A DNA stretch of 15,396 bases, taken from assembly GCA_023460615.1 (NCBI GenBank), contig JAEWPL010000004.1:1-15396 (forward strand), given 5' to 3'. The DNA is from Pseudomonadota bacterium. GTDB taxonomy: Bacteria > Pseudomonadota > Gammaproteobacteria > Enterobacterales > Succinivibrionaceae. Shown here piece by piece: positions 1 through 7,414 of this stretch. The position numbers and the translations under genes were made by a program. Below the pieces are notes generated by a model. It ran no database searches. It worked only from the letters and a program-made list of their open reading frames with translations, and was not told where the DNA came from. Numbering within the stretch: the first letter of the stretch is position 1; the number at the start of each line of letters is the position of its first letter.

Positions 1-170
1 GTATTGTCGTTACGATTAGTCTTCATGTCGATAAGTTCAATACCAGTAATTTTACCTTCATAATAGGTTTGGGTATTACCAGCTTCAGTCGTAGGAACAG
101 TGCAACCTGCCATAGATAGAGTGGTTGCAGCAAGGATAGTTAATCCAATTATCTTACTTTTTAATGTCAT
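1..170 (-). CDS. Partial lipoprotein (N-terminus only), possibly SlyB-like
   Basis: The first 56 codons of a minus-strand gene are present; the rest lies beyond the window edge. The peptide begins MTLKSKIIGLTILAATTLSM and continues AGCTVPTTEAG: a basic N-terminus, a hydrophobic stretch and a lipobox-like MAGC, so Cys23 should be lipidated after signal peptidase II cleavage. Asp is not at +2 (Thr follows the Cys), which favours outer-membrane sorting. The start is supported by AAGGA seven bases upstream of the ATG. The segment after the lipid anchor (TYYEGKITGIELIDMKTNRND) loosely recalls the region before the glycine-zipper of SlyB/PcpB-type lipoproteins, but the diagnostic glycine-rich part is outside the window, so the family is a guess. 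It is divergent from the methyltransferase gene, with 122 bases between the two starts. Confidence 0.75.
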   Translation of the reverse strand, partial: MTLKSKIIGLTILAATTLSMAGCTVPTTEAGNTQTYYEGKITGIELIDMKTNRNDN

Positions 171-229
171 AATTTTTTCCTTGAAAGTTTGCCTTAGACT
201 TTCTTTACAAATACGTTTAAGACAAAAAA

Positions 230-238
230 TGCTAGAAT
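230..238 (+). promoter_or_regulatory. Extended -10 promoter of the methyltransferase gene
   Basis: TGCTAGAAT matches the extended -10 form TGnTATAAT (TG at 230-231, hexamer at 233-238). It lies 54 bases upstream of the ATG at 293. No good -35 hexamer is seen at the expected spacing, as is common for extended -10 promoters. Similar elements precede the next three plus-strand genes. Confidence 0.4.
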
Positions 239-292
239 TAACCGTATATTCGTAATCTTAATACAAGAAAACTTATTTTAAACTTTGATCTT

Positions 293-1675
293 ATGTCTTT
301 ATCGAAAAAAAATAAACAAATTCCTTTTAAAGAATATAGTACTCCCCAAAAGTTGCTAGTTAAAGCTATCAATGAGAAAGGTCAAGGAATAGCTTATCTT
401 GATGAATATGAGATCTATCTTGAGGGAGTGGTGCCAAAAGATGAGGTTGAGGTAATAGTAAAGCCTCCATTTGCAAACGGCTCTAAAAGACGTCCTGCTA
501 CTATTGTAAGGTTTTTGTCTTACTCTCCTTTAAGGGGCGATAATCCATTAGATATTAAAAATTCTAGTGTCTATGCTTATGGCAATTTAGCTTACGATAA
601 GACTTTAGTTTTCAAAAAAGAAAATATCCAAAAAGCTTTAGCTAAAGCAAATATCAAAAAAACTGTTGTAGAAGACGTTGTTGCTGCTGATTTAAAGGCA
701 GTATGTCGCTCTAAGTCTATCCGCTACTTTGCAAAACAAAATCAAAAAATCATCAACGGTTTTTATAAGCCCTTAAGTCATGAGGTAGAGGAAGTTACTT
801 TTTCAAGTTTAGAGCCACAATGGTTTAGTGAATTTGCTAATAGCTTGTGTGAGCTTTTTACTAAACTTGATTTAAGTGTCTATGATGAGTGTTTAAAGCA
901 AGGCTTTTTAAGAAATTTACTTTTAAGGGATACTAAAGAAGGTAGATTGTGCGTGCTTACAGGAACGGATAAATTACCTTTACAAGTTGAGAAAAGTTAC
1001 AAAGAGCTTTGCAAAGAGTATAAGCTAGATGCTATTTACTATAATCTAAATCCTGCTACAGGCAATCAAGTCTTAAACGGTACTTTAACTTGTTTATCTG
1101 AGAAAAAGCAGATCAACTTAAATTTATGTGGTTTTAATTATTTAGCAGGACCTAATACCTTTTTACAAGTAAATTATCCTGTGGCAACTAAACTCTATCA
1201 AAGAGCTATTGAGCATTGTGGCACTGATAAAAATGGTTATGCTCTAGATTTGTGTTGTGGTGTAGGTACTATGACCTTGCCACTTTCAAGAAAGTTTAAA
1301 CAAGTAAAGGGTATTGAGATTGTGGAAGCTTCAATTGAAGCTGCTAAAATCAATGCTCAAAACAATCAAGTTTTTAATGTCCGTTTTGAAGTAAATGATG
1401 TAAAAACTTGTCTTGATAAAGAGCTTAAAGATGACAATTTAAAAGCTATCATTTGTGATCCTGCAAGAGTTGGTATTGGAAATGAGGCTTGCAAGAGCTT
1501 ATGTAAAGTTAAAAGTGGCGTTAAATTGTCTTATATCTTCTGCTCCCTAACAGCTTTATCAAGGGACTTAAAATATCTGACAGAGCATGGCTTTAGATTA
1601 GATAAAGTCATAGGTTTTGATATGTTTCCTTTTTCCTCTCATGTAGAAACTTTGTGTTTACTTACTAAAGAGTAA
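293..1675 (+). CDS. rlmD: TRAM-domain 23S rRNA (uracil-C5)-methyltransferase, RlmD/RumA type without Fe-S ligands
   Basis: A 460-residue SAM-dependent enzyme of the RumA/TrmA family, expected to methylate C5 of a uridine in 23S rRNA (U1939 in E. coli RlmD). Residues about 17-80 form a TRAM domain (KGQGIAYLDEYEIYLEGVVP). The catalytic half is complete: FLQVNY with Gln292, the SAM loop ALDLCCGVGTMTLPL (317-331), the DPAR motif at Asp389, the nucleophile Cys417 in IFCSLTALSRD, and the general-base Glu452 in SHVETL. RlmD normally carries a [4Fe-4S] cluster on four cysteines just after the TRAM domain; here there is no cysteine before residue 138 and the region reads SSVYAYGNLAYDKT, so the cluster appears lost. 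ATG 293 is the only usable start (in-frame stop at 239-241) and has no clear Shine-Dalgarno. The TRAM domain argues against TrmA and RlmC; a broader RlmCD-like specificity cannot be excluded. Confidence 0.88.
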   Translation: MSLSKKNKQIPFKEYSTPQKLLVKAINEKGQGIAYLDEYEIYLEGVVPKDEVEVIVKPPFANGSKRRPATIVRFLSYSPLRGDNPLDIKNSSVYAYGNLAYDKTLVFKKENIQKALAKANIKKTVVEDVVAADLKAVCRSKSIRYFAKQNQKIINGFYKPLSHEVEEVTFSSLEPQWFSEFANSLCELFTKLDLSVYDECLKQGFLRNLLLRDTKEGRLCVLTGTDKLPLQVEKSYKELCKEYKLDAIYYNLNPATGNQVLNGTLTCLSEKKQINLNLCGFNYLAGPNTFLQVNYPVATKLYQRAIEHCGTDKNGYALDLCCGVGTMTLPLSRKFKQVKGIEIVEASIEAAKINAQNNQVFNVRFEVNDVKTCLDKELKDDNLKAIICDPARVGIGNEACKSLCKVKSGVKLSYIFCSLTALSRDLKYLTEHGFRLDKVIGFDMFPFSSHVETLCLLTKE

Positions 1676-1767
1676 GACAAAAATCTCTTTACCATAAAAA
1701 AAGCTTGGAAAATTACAAGCAAAAGTCCATGGAATAAGCCTTTTGGGTTTAAAAAAGCGCTTATTTA

Positions 1768-1776
1768 TGGCATAAT
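1768..1776 (+). promoter_or_regulatory. Extended -10 promoter of the AGCS symporter
   Basis: TGGCATAAT fits TGnTATAAT with one mismatch in the hexamer (CATAAT, 1771-1776). It lies 31 bases upstream of the ATG at 1808. The expected start of transcription, near 1782-1784, falls inside the palindrome at 1774-1787. Confidence 0.4.
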
Positions 1777-1787
1777 AACGCGTTATT
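1774..1787. promoter_or_regulatory. Candidate operator: 14-bp perfect palindrome
   Basis: AATAACGCGTTATT is a perfect two-fold palindrome. It overlaps the last three bases of the proposed -10 hexamer and the expected transcription start of the symporter gene, a typical place for a repressor to act. With no spacer it is a poor RNA hairpin, so a DNA-binding dimer is the more natural reading. No regulator is identified. Confidence 0.3.
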
Positions 1788-1807
1788 TTTATTATAAGGC
1801 AATAACA

Positions 1808-3307
1808 ATGATTGATAATTTACTTCAAACCGTAGACGAGTATGTAAATCTTGTAGGCGGTTTTTTATGGACATATATCATTATTGCAGTATTGATCCTT
1901 TTAGGTGTGTTCTTTACTGTTAAAACTAATTTTGTTCAAGTTCGCTACTTCTTTGAGATGTTCCGTGTATTACGCCACGGTATCACAGGTCACAAGACAA
2001 AAGGTAGAGAAATCAGCTCTTTCCAAGCTTTCTGTATTAGTACAGCCTCTCGTGTAGGTGTAGGTAACATCGCTGGTATTGCAATTGCAATTACTGTAGG
2101 TGGTCCTGGTGCTATTTTCTGGATGTGGGTAATTGCTGTTATTGGTAGTGCTACAGGCTTTGTTGAGAGTACTTTAGCTCAGATCTATAAGGTACCTTTC
2201 AAAGAGGGTGGTTACCACGGTGGTCCTGCTTACTACATTAAAAATGCTTTAAAGCAACCTTGGGTAGCAGCTTTATTCTCAGTTTTAATTACTATTACCT
2301 TTGCATTAAGCTACAACTCTGTACAGTCAAATACCATTGCACAATCACTAGAAGGTGCTTTTGGTTTTGAGCCATACATTACAGGTTTAGTTCTTTGTGT
2401 ATTTACCTCCATGGTTATCTTTGGTGGTGCTCACAGAATCGCACGTGTAACTGAGTTCTTAGTGCCAATTATGGCAACTTTATACTTAATCATTGCTGCA
2501 GTTATTTTCTTTAAGAATATTTCAGCTGTTCCTGCAATGTTTACCTTAATCTTCCACGATGCTTTCAACCCACAAGCTGCTATCGGTGGTGGTTTTGGTG
2601 CAGTGCTATTAACTGGTATTAAGCGTGGTTTATTCTCAAACGAAGCTGGTGAAGGTTCTGTACCTAATGCAGCAGCTTGCGCTGTAACTAGTCACCCTGT
2701 AAAGCAAGGTTTAATCCAAGCTTTTGGTGTGTTCGTGGATACTTTAGTAATTTGTACTGCTTCTGCTGTGATTGTATTACTTTCAAACAAGTACGAAATC
2801 GGCAGTGATTTAACTGGTATTAAGATTGTTCAAAACTCTCTTTCAAGTCAGTTAGGTCAATGGGCTTGTTACTTCATGACCTTTACTATTACTTTATTTG
2901 CATTTAGCTCTATCATTGGTAACTACTACTATGGTGAGGTAAACGTTCAGTTCTTATCTAAGAATGCTTATGTAATGACAGCCTTTAAAGTATTTGTTGT
3001 TGGCATGGTGTTCTTTGGTTCATATGCTTCTTTAAGTCTAGTATGGGATTTAGCAGATTTATTCATGGGTCTTTTAGCTATGACTAACTTATACGCTATT
3101 GCAAGACTTGGTAAATATGCTTTCATGGCTCTAAAAGATTACACCTCACAACAAAAAGCTGGCATCAAAGAGCCTGTATTCAAGGCTTCTTTAATGAAAG
3201 ATCAAGCTGGTGTTGCTGCTTGGGGTAACGAAGAGCAATTCTTTAAAGAGAATTTCTCTGATACCCAGTCTAAATCTGCTGATTATCAGCATTTAGTACA
3301 AAAGTAA
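1808..3307 (+). CDS. AGCS family sodium:alanine/glycine symporter
   Basis: A 499-residue integral inner-membrane transporter of the alanine or glycine:cation symporter family (AlsT/DagA/AgcS type), which takes up small neutral amino acids with Na+ or H+. Family motifs are intact: VGVGNIAGIA (83-92), the AGCS signature GGPGAIFWMW (98-107), GGPAYYI (138-144), GLFSNEAGEGSVPNAAA (274-290) and YGEVNVQFL (375-383). About ten hydrophobic segments run from residue 17 to 430, followed by a polar cytoplasmic tail of about 60 residues. AAGG at 1796-1799 stands eight bases before the ATG. Codon choice leans to TTC, TAC and GGT more than in the neighbouring genes, a hint of high expression. It is a monocistronic unit with its own promoter and a strong terminator. 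Substrate (alanine, glycine or another) cannot be read from sequence. Confidence 0.93.
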   Translation: MIDNLLQTVDEYVNLVGGFLWTYIIIAVLILLGVFFTVKTNFVQVRYFFEMFRVLRHGITGHKTKGREISSFQAFCISTASRVGVGNIAGIAIAITVGGPGAIFWMWVIAVIGSATGFVESTLAQIYKVPFKEGGYHGGPAYYIKNALKQPWVAALFSVLITITFALSYNSVQSNTIAQSLEGAFGFEPYITGLVLCVFTSMVIFGGAHRIARVTEFLVPIMATLYLIIAAVIFFKNISAVPAMFTLIFHDAFNPQAAIGGGFGAVLLTGIKRGLFSNEAGEGSVPNAAACAVTSHPVKQGLIQAFGVFVDTLVICTASAVIVLLSNKYEIGSDLTGIKIVQNSLSSQLGQWACYFMTFTITLFAFSSIIGNYYYGEVNVQFLSKNAYVMTAFKVFVVGMVFFGSYASLSLVWDLADLFMGLLAMTNLYAIARLGKYAFMALKDYTSQQKAGIKEPVFKASLMKDQAGVAAWGNEEQFFKENFSDTQSKSADYQHLVQK

Positions 3308-3330
3308 TTCAAAAAGATAATTTCTTTTAA

Positions 3331-3350
3331 AGTTGCAAAGCTATGCAACT
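3331..3350 (+). other. Small hairpin before the symporter terminator
   Basis: AGTTGC (3331-3336) and GCAACT (3345-3350) form a 6-bp stem with an 8-base loop, directly upstream of the main terminator. No T-run follows, so it may only stabilise the 3' end of the message. Confidence 0.3.
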
Positions 3351-3355
3351 AGTTC

Positions 3356-3388
3356 AAAATCTCCTCACCTCAAAATGAGGAGATTTTT
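3356..3388 (+). terminator. Rho-independent terminator of the symporter gene
   Basis: A perfect 12-bp stem, AAAATCTCCTCA (3356-3367) with TGAGGAGATTTT (3376-3387), has an 8-base loop and ends in a run of five T (3384-3388). It lies about 50 bases after the stop codon. The A-tract on the left arm means it could also work weakly on the other strand, but no minus-strand gene ends nearby. Confidence 0.9.
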
Positions 3389-3525
3389 ACATCAAGAAAA
3401 GACATGTAAGGCTATTCTTTTTTACAGATCACTTTGTGACCTCTCCTTGCCCAAATTCCTTTGTAGTACTTTTTTGATCTAGCTTAAAAAAAGTAATCCA
3501 ATTAACAGATTAACAAGTTTCTTTT

Positions 3526-3534
3526 TGCTATATT
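3526..3534 (+). promoter_or_regulatory. Extended -10 promoter of the EAL gene
   Basis: TGCTATATT (TG 3526-3527, hexamer 3529-3534) fits the extended -10 form and lies 48 bases before the GTG start. Two TTAACA sequences occur upstream (3502-3507 and 3510-3515), but both are at the wrong spacing for a -35 box. Confidence 0.4.
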
Positions 3535-3582
3535 GAGACAGTATGTGAAAGTTTTTTTAGATCCCAAAAGCGGAGAACTATC

Positions 3583-5541
3583 GTGGAATACGGCACACAG
3601 CTAGTGTCTTTATGTGTGGTGTTACTTATCACCATTGAATTCTTCCAATACCGAAGATTAAGACTGTTTTCAACGAGATTATTTGCAGGCTTCTTATTCT
3701 TAACTATCTTTTCAATTTCATTTGAGATTTTAAGCTCTTATTCACTAAGAAATCCTCAGTTTTTCTCCATTGCTTTAAGTAGATTGATAAATCAGCTATA
3801 TATAGGCTCGTTAATCATCATTACTTACTATATTTACCTATACATCGATTTAAAGACCAAACACAATAGACCGTATTCTGTATGGGAATTTACCGCAAGA
3901 ACAATTCCTTTAGTAATAGGTATCATAGGGTTACTTTTTGGAACCCTTGAATACCACTCTGATTTTGATGGCATGTATTCTTATGGCTCTGTAGTAGATA
4001 TTGCTTATATTATCTGTCCTATCTACTTAGGCTTGATGTTATTGTCCATAATTTTAGCTATTAAAAACAGAAACACTGCAATCATCATTAAATATGACTG
4101 TTGCTATTGCTTATGCTCAGGCCTTGCCATTGCAATTTATCATTACTTAACACCAACCTCTTCATACTTTAGTTTAGCTTTAGTTTTATTTGTAATTTAC
4201 GTTTATATCTCTTATGAGAATACAAAGGAGAATGAGGATAAAGAAATCAGAGGTATTTTGTCCCGTAATGCTTTTGAAGCTACCTTAAAAGAGTTATATG
4301 GTGAGCAAAATCATTTCTGGGTAATATCTTTCTCCTTACAGAATATTGCTTCAATGACAGCAACTTATTCTCAAGATACATGTATCGATTGTATTGAGAA
4401 GTCGATTAAATCAATTCCAGATTTTAAACATCGCAATATTTTTAGAATTTCAGAATATACCTTTGGTTTTGTGATCTTTAAAAAAGAAGAGCTTGATGAT
4501 TGGTATGCAAGATATAAGGTATCTGATAAAGCTTTAACTATTCAAGATAGTAATATTGAGCCTTCATATTTTGTGTGTGCCATTGAGTGTCCTAATATTG
4601 CCCCAGATCTTGATGCTTATGTTTCCTTATTAGATTTCTGTAGACAAAATTTTGATGCTCAAAATGATCACTCAATGTTCATTTTAGATAAAGATACAGC
4701 TCAGAAGAGAGATTATTTATTAGGTGTTGAAAAGCTTATCCAAAAAGCAATTGACAATGATGGCTTTTCAGTGGTTTATCAGCCTATTATCAACTCTAAG
4801 ACTGGCAAATGTGAGTCTGCAGAAGCCTTAGTTAGAATCAAAGACACTAAAACTTATGGCTTTGTCTCCCCTGAAGTATTTATTCCTCTTGCTGAAAGAA
4901 AAGGTTTAATCAGTAAGCTTGGCGATCAAGTTTTCTTTAAAGTATGTCGCTTTGCAAGAGAAGCAAGACTTGTAGAGCGCGGTATTAAATACATTGAGGT
5001 AAATCTATCAGGTATTCAAATTGCAGATCCTACTTTAACTTATAGATTACATCAATGCGTAAAAAGCTTTGCGTTAGATCCAAGTTTTATCAATATCGAA
5101 GTGACAGAAACTGCAGCTGTAACCTCCGGTAAAATCGCAGCGGATAATGTCGATAAATTAAAAAAACTAGGTTATCGTTTCTCCATGGACGACTTTGGTA
5201 CTGGTTATTCAAACTTCTCTCAAATTGCAGAAATTGCTTTTGACTTAATTAAACTAGATAAGAGTTTAATTTGGCCTGCCTTTGATGAAAATAAAGAAAG
5301 TGCAAAAGCAAAAACCGTGCTAATTGCTTGTATTCAAATGATTAAGACCCTAGGCTTCAAGATCGTAGCTGAAGGTGTAGAAACTCAAGAACAAGCAGAA
5401 TTCTTAACTAAGCTTGGGGTGGACTATTTACAAGGCTATAAGTTCTCAAAACCTATAAGCCCAAGAAGCTTTGTAAAATTTATTGATGTCTTTAATAAGG
5501 TACCAGAGCCTTTAGGTGATGGTGGTATTATTGAAGAGTAG
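3583..5541 (+). CDS. Membrane EAL-domain cyclic-di-GMP phosphodiesterase with degenerate GGDEF
   Basis: A 652-residue three-part signalling protein. Residues 1-210 hold about seven hydrophobic segments (near 4-22, 33-52, 66-90, 106-122, 138-160, 172-188, 192-210), an integral-membrane sensor of unrecognised type. Residues about 222-370 look like a decayed GGDEF domain: ILSRNAFE resembles the domain start, and the active loop is SEYTF (290-294). Residues about 380-635 are an EAL domain with all catalytic positions present: EAL 414-416, Asn474, Glu506, Asp536-Asp537 (DDFGTGYS), Lys557, Glu597 and Gln617. It should therefore hydrolyse c-di-GMP to pGpG. The start is GTG; GGAG at 3572-3575, seven bases upstream, supports it, and no ATG competes. 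A cysteine cluster CCYCLC (173-178) sits at the edge of a membrane segment. The sensed signal is unknown. Confidence 0.9.
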   Translation: MEYGTQLVSLCVVLLITIEFFQYRRLRLFSTRLFAGFLFLTIFSISFEILSSYSLRNPQFFSIALSRLINQLYIGSLIIITYYIYLYIDLKTKHNRPYSVWEFTARTIPLVIGIIGLLFGTLEYHSDFDGMYSYGSVVDIAYIICPIYLGLMLLSIILAIKNRNTAIIIKYDCCYCLCSGLAIAIYHYLTPTSSYFSLALVLFVIYVYISYENTKENEDKEIRGILSRNAFEATLKELYGEQNHFWVISFSLQNIASMTATYSQDTCIDCIEKSIKSIPDFKHRNIFRISEYTFGFVIFKKEELDDWYARYKVSDKALTIQDSNIEPSYFVCAIECPNIAPDLDAYVSLLDFCRQNFDAQNDHSMFILDKDTAQKRDYLLGVEKLIQKAIDNDGFSVVYQPIINSKTGKCESAEALVRIKDTKTYGFVSPEVFIPLAERKGLISKLGDQVFFKVCRFAREARLVERGIKYIEVNLSGIQIADPTLTYRLHQCVKSFALDPSFINIEVTETAAVTSGKIAADNVDKLKKLGYRFSMDDFGTGYSNFSQIAEIAFDLIKLDKSLIWPAFDENKESAKAKTVLIACIQMIKTLGFKIVAEGVETQEQAEFLTKLGVDYLQGYKFSKPISPRSFVKFIDVFNKVPEPLGDGGIIEE

Positions 5542-5629
5542 TCAATTCAATATAGATTTAATAAAGCTTTAAGAAACCGAAAATAAAAACTATTGCATTG
5601 GAGTTTCTTTATTTTAATGGCGTGTTTTT

Positions 5630-5638
5630 TGCTATGAT
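5630..5638 (+). promoter_or_regulatory. Extended -10 promoter of the ATPase/nuclease-fold gene
   Basis: TGCTATGAT (TG 5630-5631, hexamer 5633-5638) follows a T-run and lies 45 bases before the ATG at 5684. It is nearly the same as the elements before the methyltransferase and EAL genes. No convincing -35 box is visible. Confidence 0.45.
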
Positions 5639-5683
5639 ACTCATTAAATACCTCAAGATAATTAGACACAAACAAGGTTTGCA

Positions 5684-7351
5684 ATGAAAGACATTCCAAT
5701 TGGCATCAGTAGTTATAAGCAAGCTATAGATGAGCATTTTTTATTTGTTGATAAAACAAAAGAGCTTTTATATCTAATAAAAAAACAAAAATTTGCCTTT
5801 TTCTCTCGTCCTCGACGCTTTGGAAAGTCCATCACCTTAGATGCCATTGAAACTTTATTTACTCAAGGTTTAGATCCGTATTTTAAAGGAACTTATATTG
5901 CAGAAAACAATGAGGATGGAACACCTCGTTGGGATGAATCGGTATTACCTGTAATTAGAATAGATTTTTCTGGTTTTGTAGCTAATTCTCTCGAAGATTT
6001 TAGGAAGCTATTTGTAGCTTTACTAAATAGCTATTGCGAGAGTTTCAATTTAGCTCCAGTTAAATTAAAAGTAAATATCGCTCAAGCCTTTGAAGATTTT
6101 AATAAGTCTCTAGTTGATAAATTTAAAAAACGGTATGTTTTGCTCATCGATGAATACGATGCACCTTTAAATGCTTTAATTGACAGAGCACAAGACTTTG
6201 AGAATTTTAGACTTGAGATAAGATCTTTTTACTCAAAAATAAAAGAGCCTAAGATCAGTGGCAACATAAGGTTTATGTTAGTAACAGGTATTACTAGATT
6301 TAAAGATGTGTCTATATTCTCAGCTGGAAGTAATATCAAAGATATTTCCTATAATCCAAATATTGCAACTATAGTAGGTTACACAAAATTTGAGATAGAA
6401 AACTATTTTAAAGAATACATAGATATAGCAATAGAAAAGTTGTATGGCTGCAAGTTGTCAGATCTTAGCAAGGATGATTATCAAAAATATAAGAGTGATC
6501 TGCTAGATGCTCTTGCTCAAAATTATGACAACATTTGTTATGATTCTTTGGGTAAACAAACTGTCTTTTCAACTTGGTCAATCAATAACTTCTTTTGTGA
6601 TGTAACAGATCTTGATGAAATAGCTTTTGACGATTACTGGTTTGAAAATGGTGGTCTGCCTACCATTTTAAGAAAATATCTGCAAAATCATTTAGTTGAC
6701 TTTAGTGCCTTAAAACAAAAAGAGATTGTAATTGGTAAGGATGACTTCATGAATCCAACTGCATTACAGTCAATGGATTTAAATGTTTTGATGGCTCAAA
6801 CAGGATATTTATCCTTAACTAAAGGCTACAAATTAAGAAGTGGTGCAGTACTTTCTATTCCAAACAATGAACTTAGACGTTCTCTTTCAAGACTTGCTTC
6901 AACAAGTGTGTTTGGACAATTTTTTACTGAATCCATGCAAAGGATAGGATCTTTTTTACAAAAAGCATCTGCTCATGATCTATTCGATAAATTCAATGAA
7001 ATCCTAGCTAAAATTCCAAGAAACAACCAGCTTTACAATTTTGAGAATGAGTATGCTGTAAAAACAGCTATTCAAACCTTTGTCTTAGGTGCAGGAATTA
7101 ACTGCTATCGTGAAGTTTATGAAAGCAAAGGTATTCCTGATTTAGTCATTGAGCTTAGCGATAAAATCATCGTGGTAGAATTTAAGTACACAAAAGATTC
7201 AAGTACAGTAGATGCAATGCTTTGTGATGGAGTAAATCAGATAGTATCTCAAGACTACGGACAATCTTTTGATTGTGAAAAACAACGATTAAGACTTGCT
7301 GTTGTTTATGATGCAAATGAAAAAAAGCTTGTAGCGTTTAAAGAGTGTTAA
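5684..7351 (+). CDS. AAA-ATPase-like protein with C-terminal PD-(D/E)XK nuclease-fold domain
   Basis: A 555-residue protein of the widespread but poorly understood family joining an AAA-ATPase-like domain (Pfam AAA-ATPase_like) to a PD-(D/E)XK domain (formerly DUF1703). The N-terminus has the family opening IPIGISSYKQAI and a P-loop variant SRPRRFGKS (41-49), which lacks the first Gly of a classical Walker A. The Walker B is YVLLIDEYD (151-159). The C-terminal nuclease-fold core is present: Glu456, Asp486 in GIPDLVIE, and Glu499-x-Lys501 in VVEFKY, followed by Gln519. Length is normal and nothing is broken. AAGG at 5674-5677 lies six bases before the ATG. It is a single-gene unit convergent with pyrBI, with no partner gene. 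Such proteins are often present in multiple copies in gut anaerobes; roles in defence or mobile elements have been suggested but are not shown here. Confidence 0.85.
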   Translation: MKDIPIGISSYKQAIDEHFLFVDKTKELLYLIKKQKFAFFSRPRRFGKSITLDAIETLFTQGLDPYFKGTYIAENNEDGTPRWDESVLPVIRIDFSGFVANSLEDFRKLFVALLNSYCESFNLAPVKLKVNIAQAFEDFNKSLVDKFKKRYVLLIDEYDAPLNALIDRAQDFENFRLEIRSFYSKIKEPKISGNIRFMLVTGITRFKDVSIFSAGSNIKDISYNPNIATIVGYTKFEIENYFKEYIDIAIEKLYGCKLSDLSKDDYQKYKSDLLDALAQNYDNICYDSLGKQTVFSTWSINNFFCDVTDLDEIAFDDYWFENGGLPTILRKYLQNHLVDFSALKQKEIVIGKDDFMNPTALQSMDLNVLMAQTGYLSLTKGYKLRSGAVLSIPNNELRRSLSRLASTSVFGQFFTESMQRIGSFLQKASAHDLFDKFNEILAKIPRNNQLYNFENEYAVKTAIQTFVLGAGINCYREVYESKGIPDLVIELSDKIIVVEFKYTKDSSTVDAMLCDGVNQIVSQDYGQSFDCEKQRLRLAVVYDANEKKLVAFKEC

Positions 7352-7369
7352 ATAATTGCACTTGGTTGG

Positions 7370-7405
7370 AAAATATAAATGGTGATTGCTCACCATTTAT
7401 ATTTT
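7370..7405. terminator. Bidirectional terminator between convergent transcription units
   Basis: A perfect 16-bp inverted repeat, AAAATATAAATGGTGA (7370-7385) and TCACCATTTATATTTT (7390-7405), has a 4-base loop. It begins 18 bases after the stop of the ATPase/nuclease-fold gene and ends 9 bases from the pyrI stop. The T-tract closes the stem in both directions, so it should serve both messages. Confidence 0.85.
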
Positions 7406-7414
7406 AAGATATGA

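Noticed and set aside
1703..1720. Terminator after the methyltransferase gene (GCTTG with CAAGC)
   Set aside because: A 5-bp stem followed by A rather than T; it does not look like a rho-independent terminator.
5571..5609. Terminator after the EAL gene (AAGAAAC with GTTTCTT)
   Set aside because: Only seven pairs around a 25-base loop, with no GC-rich stem; too weak to call.
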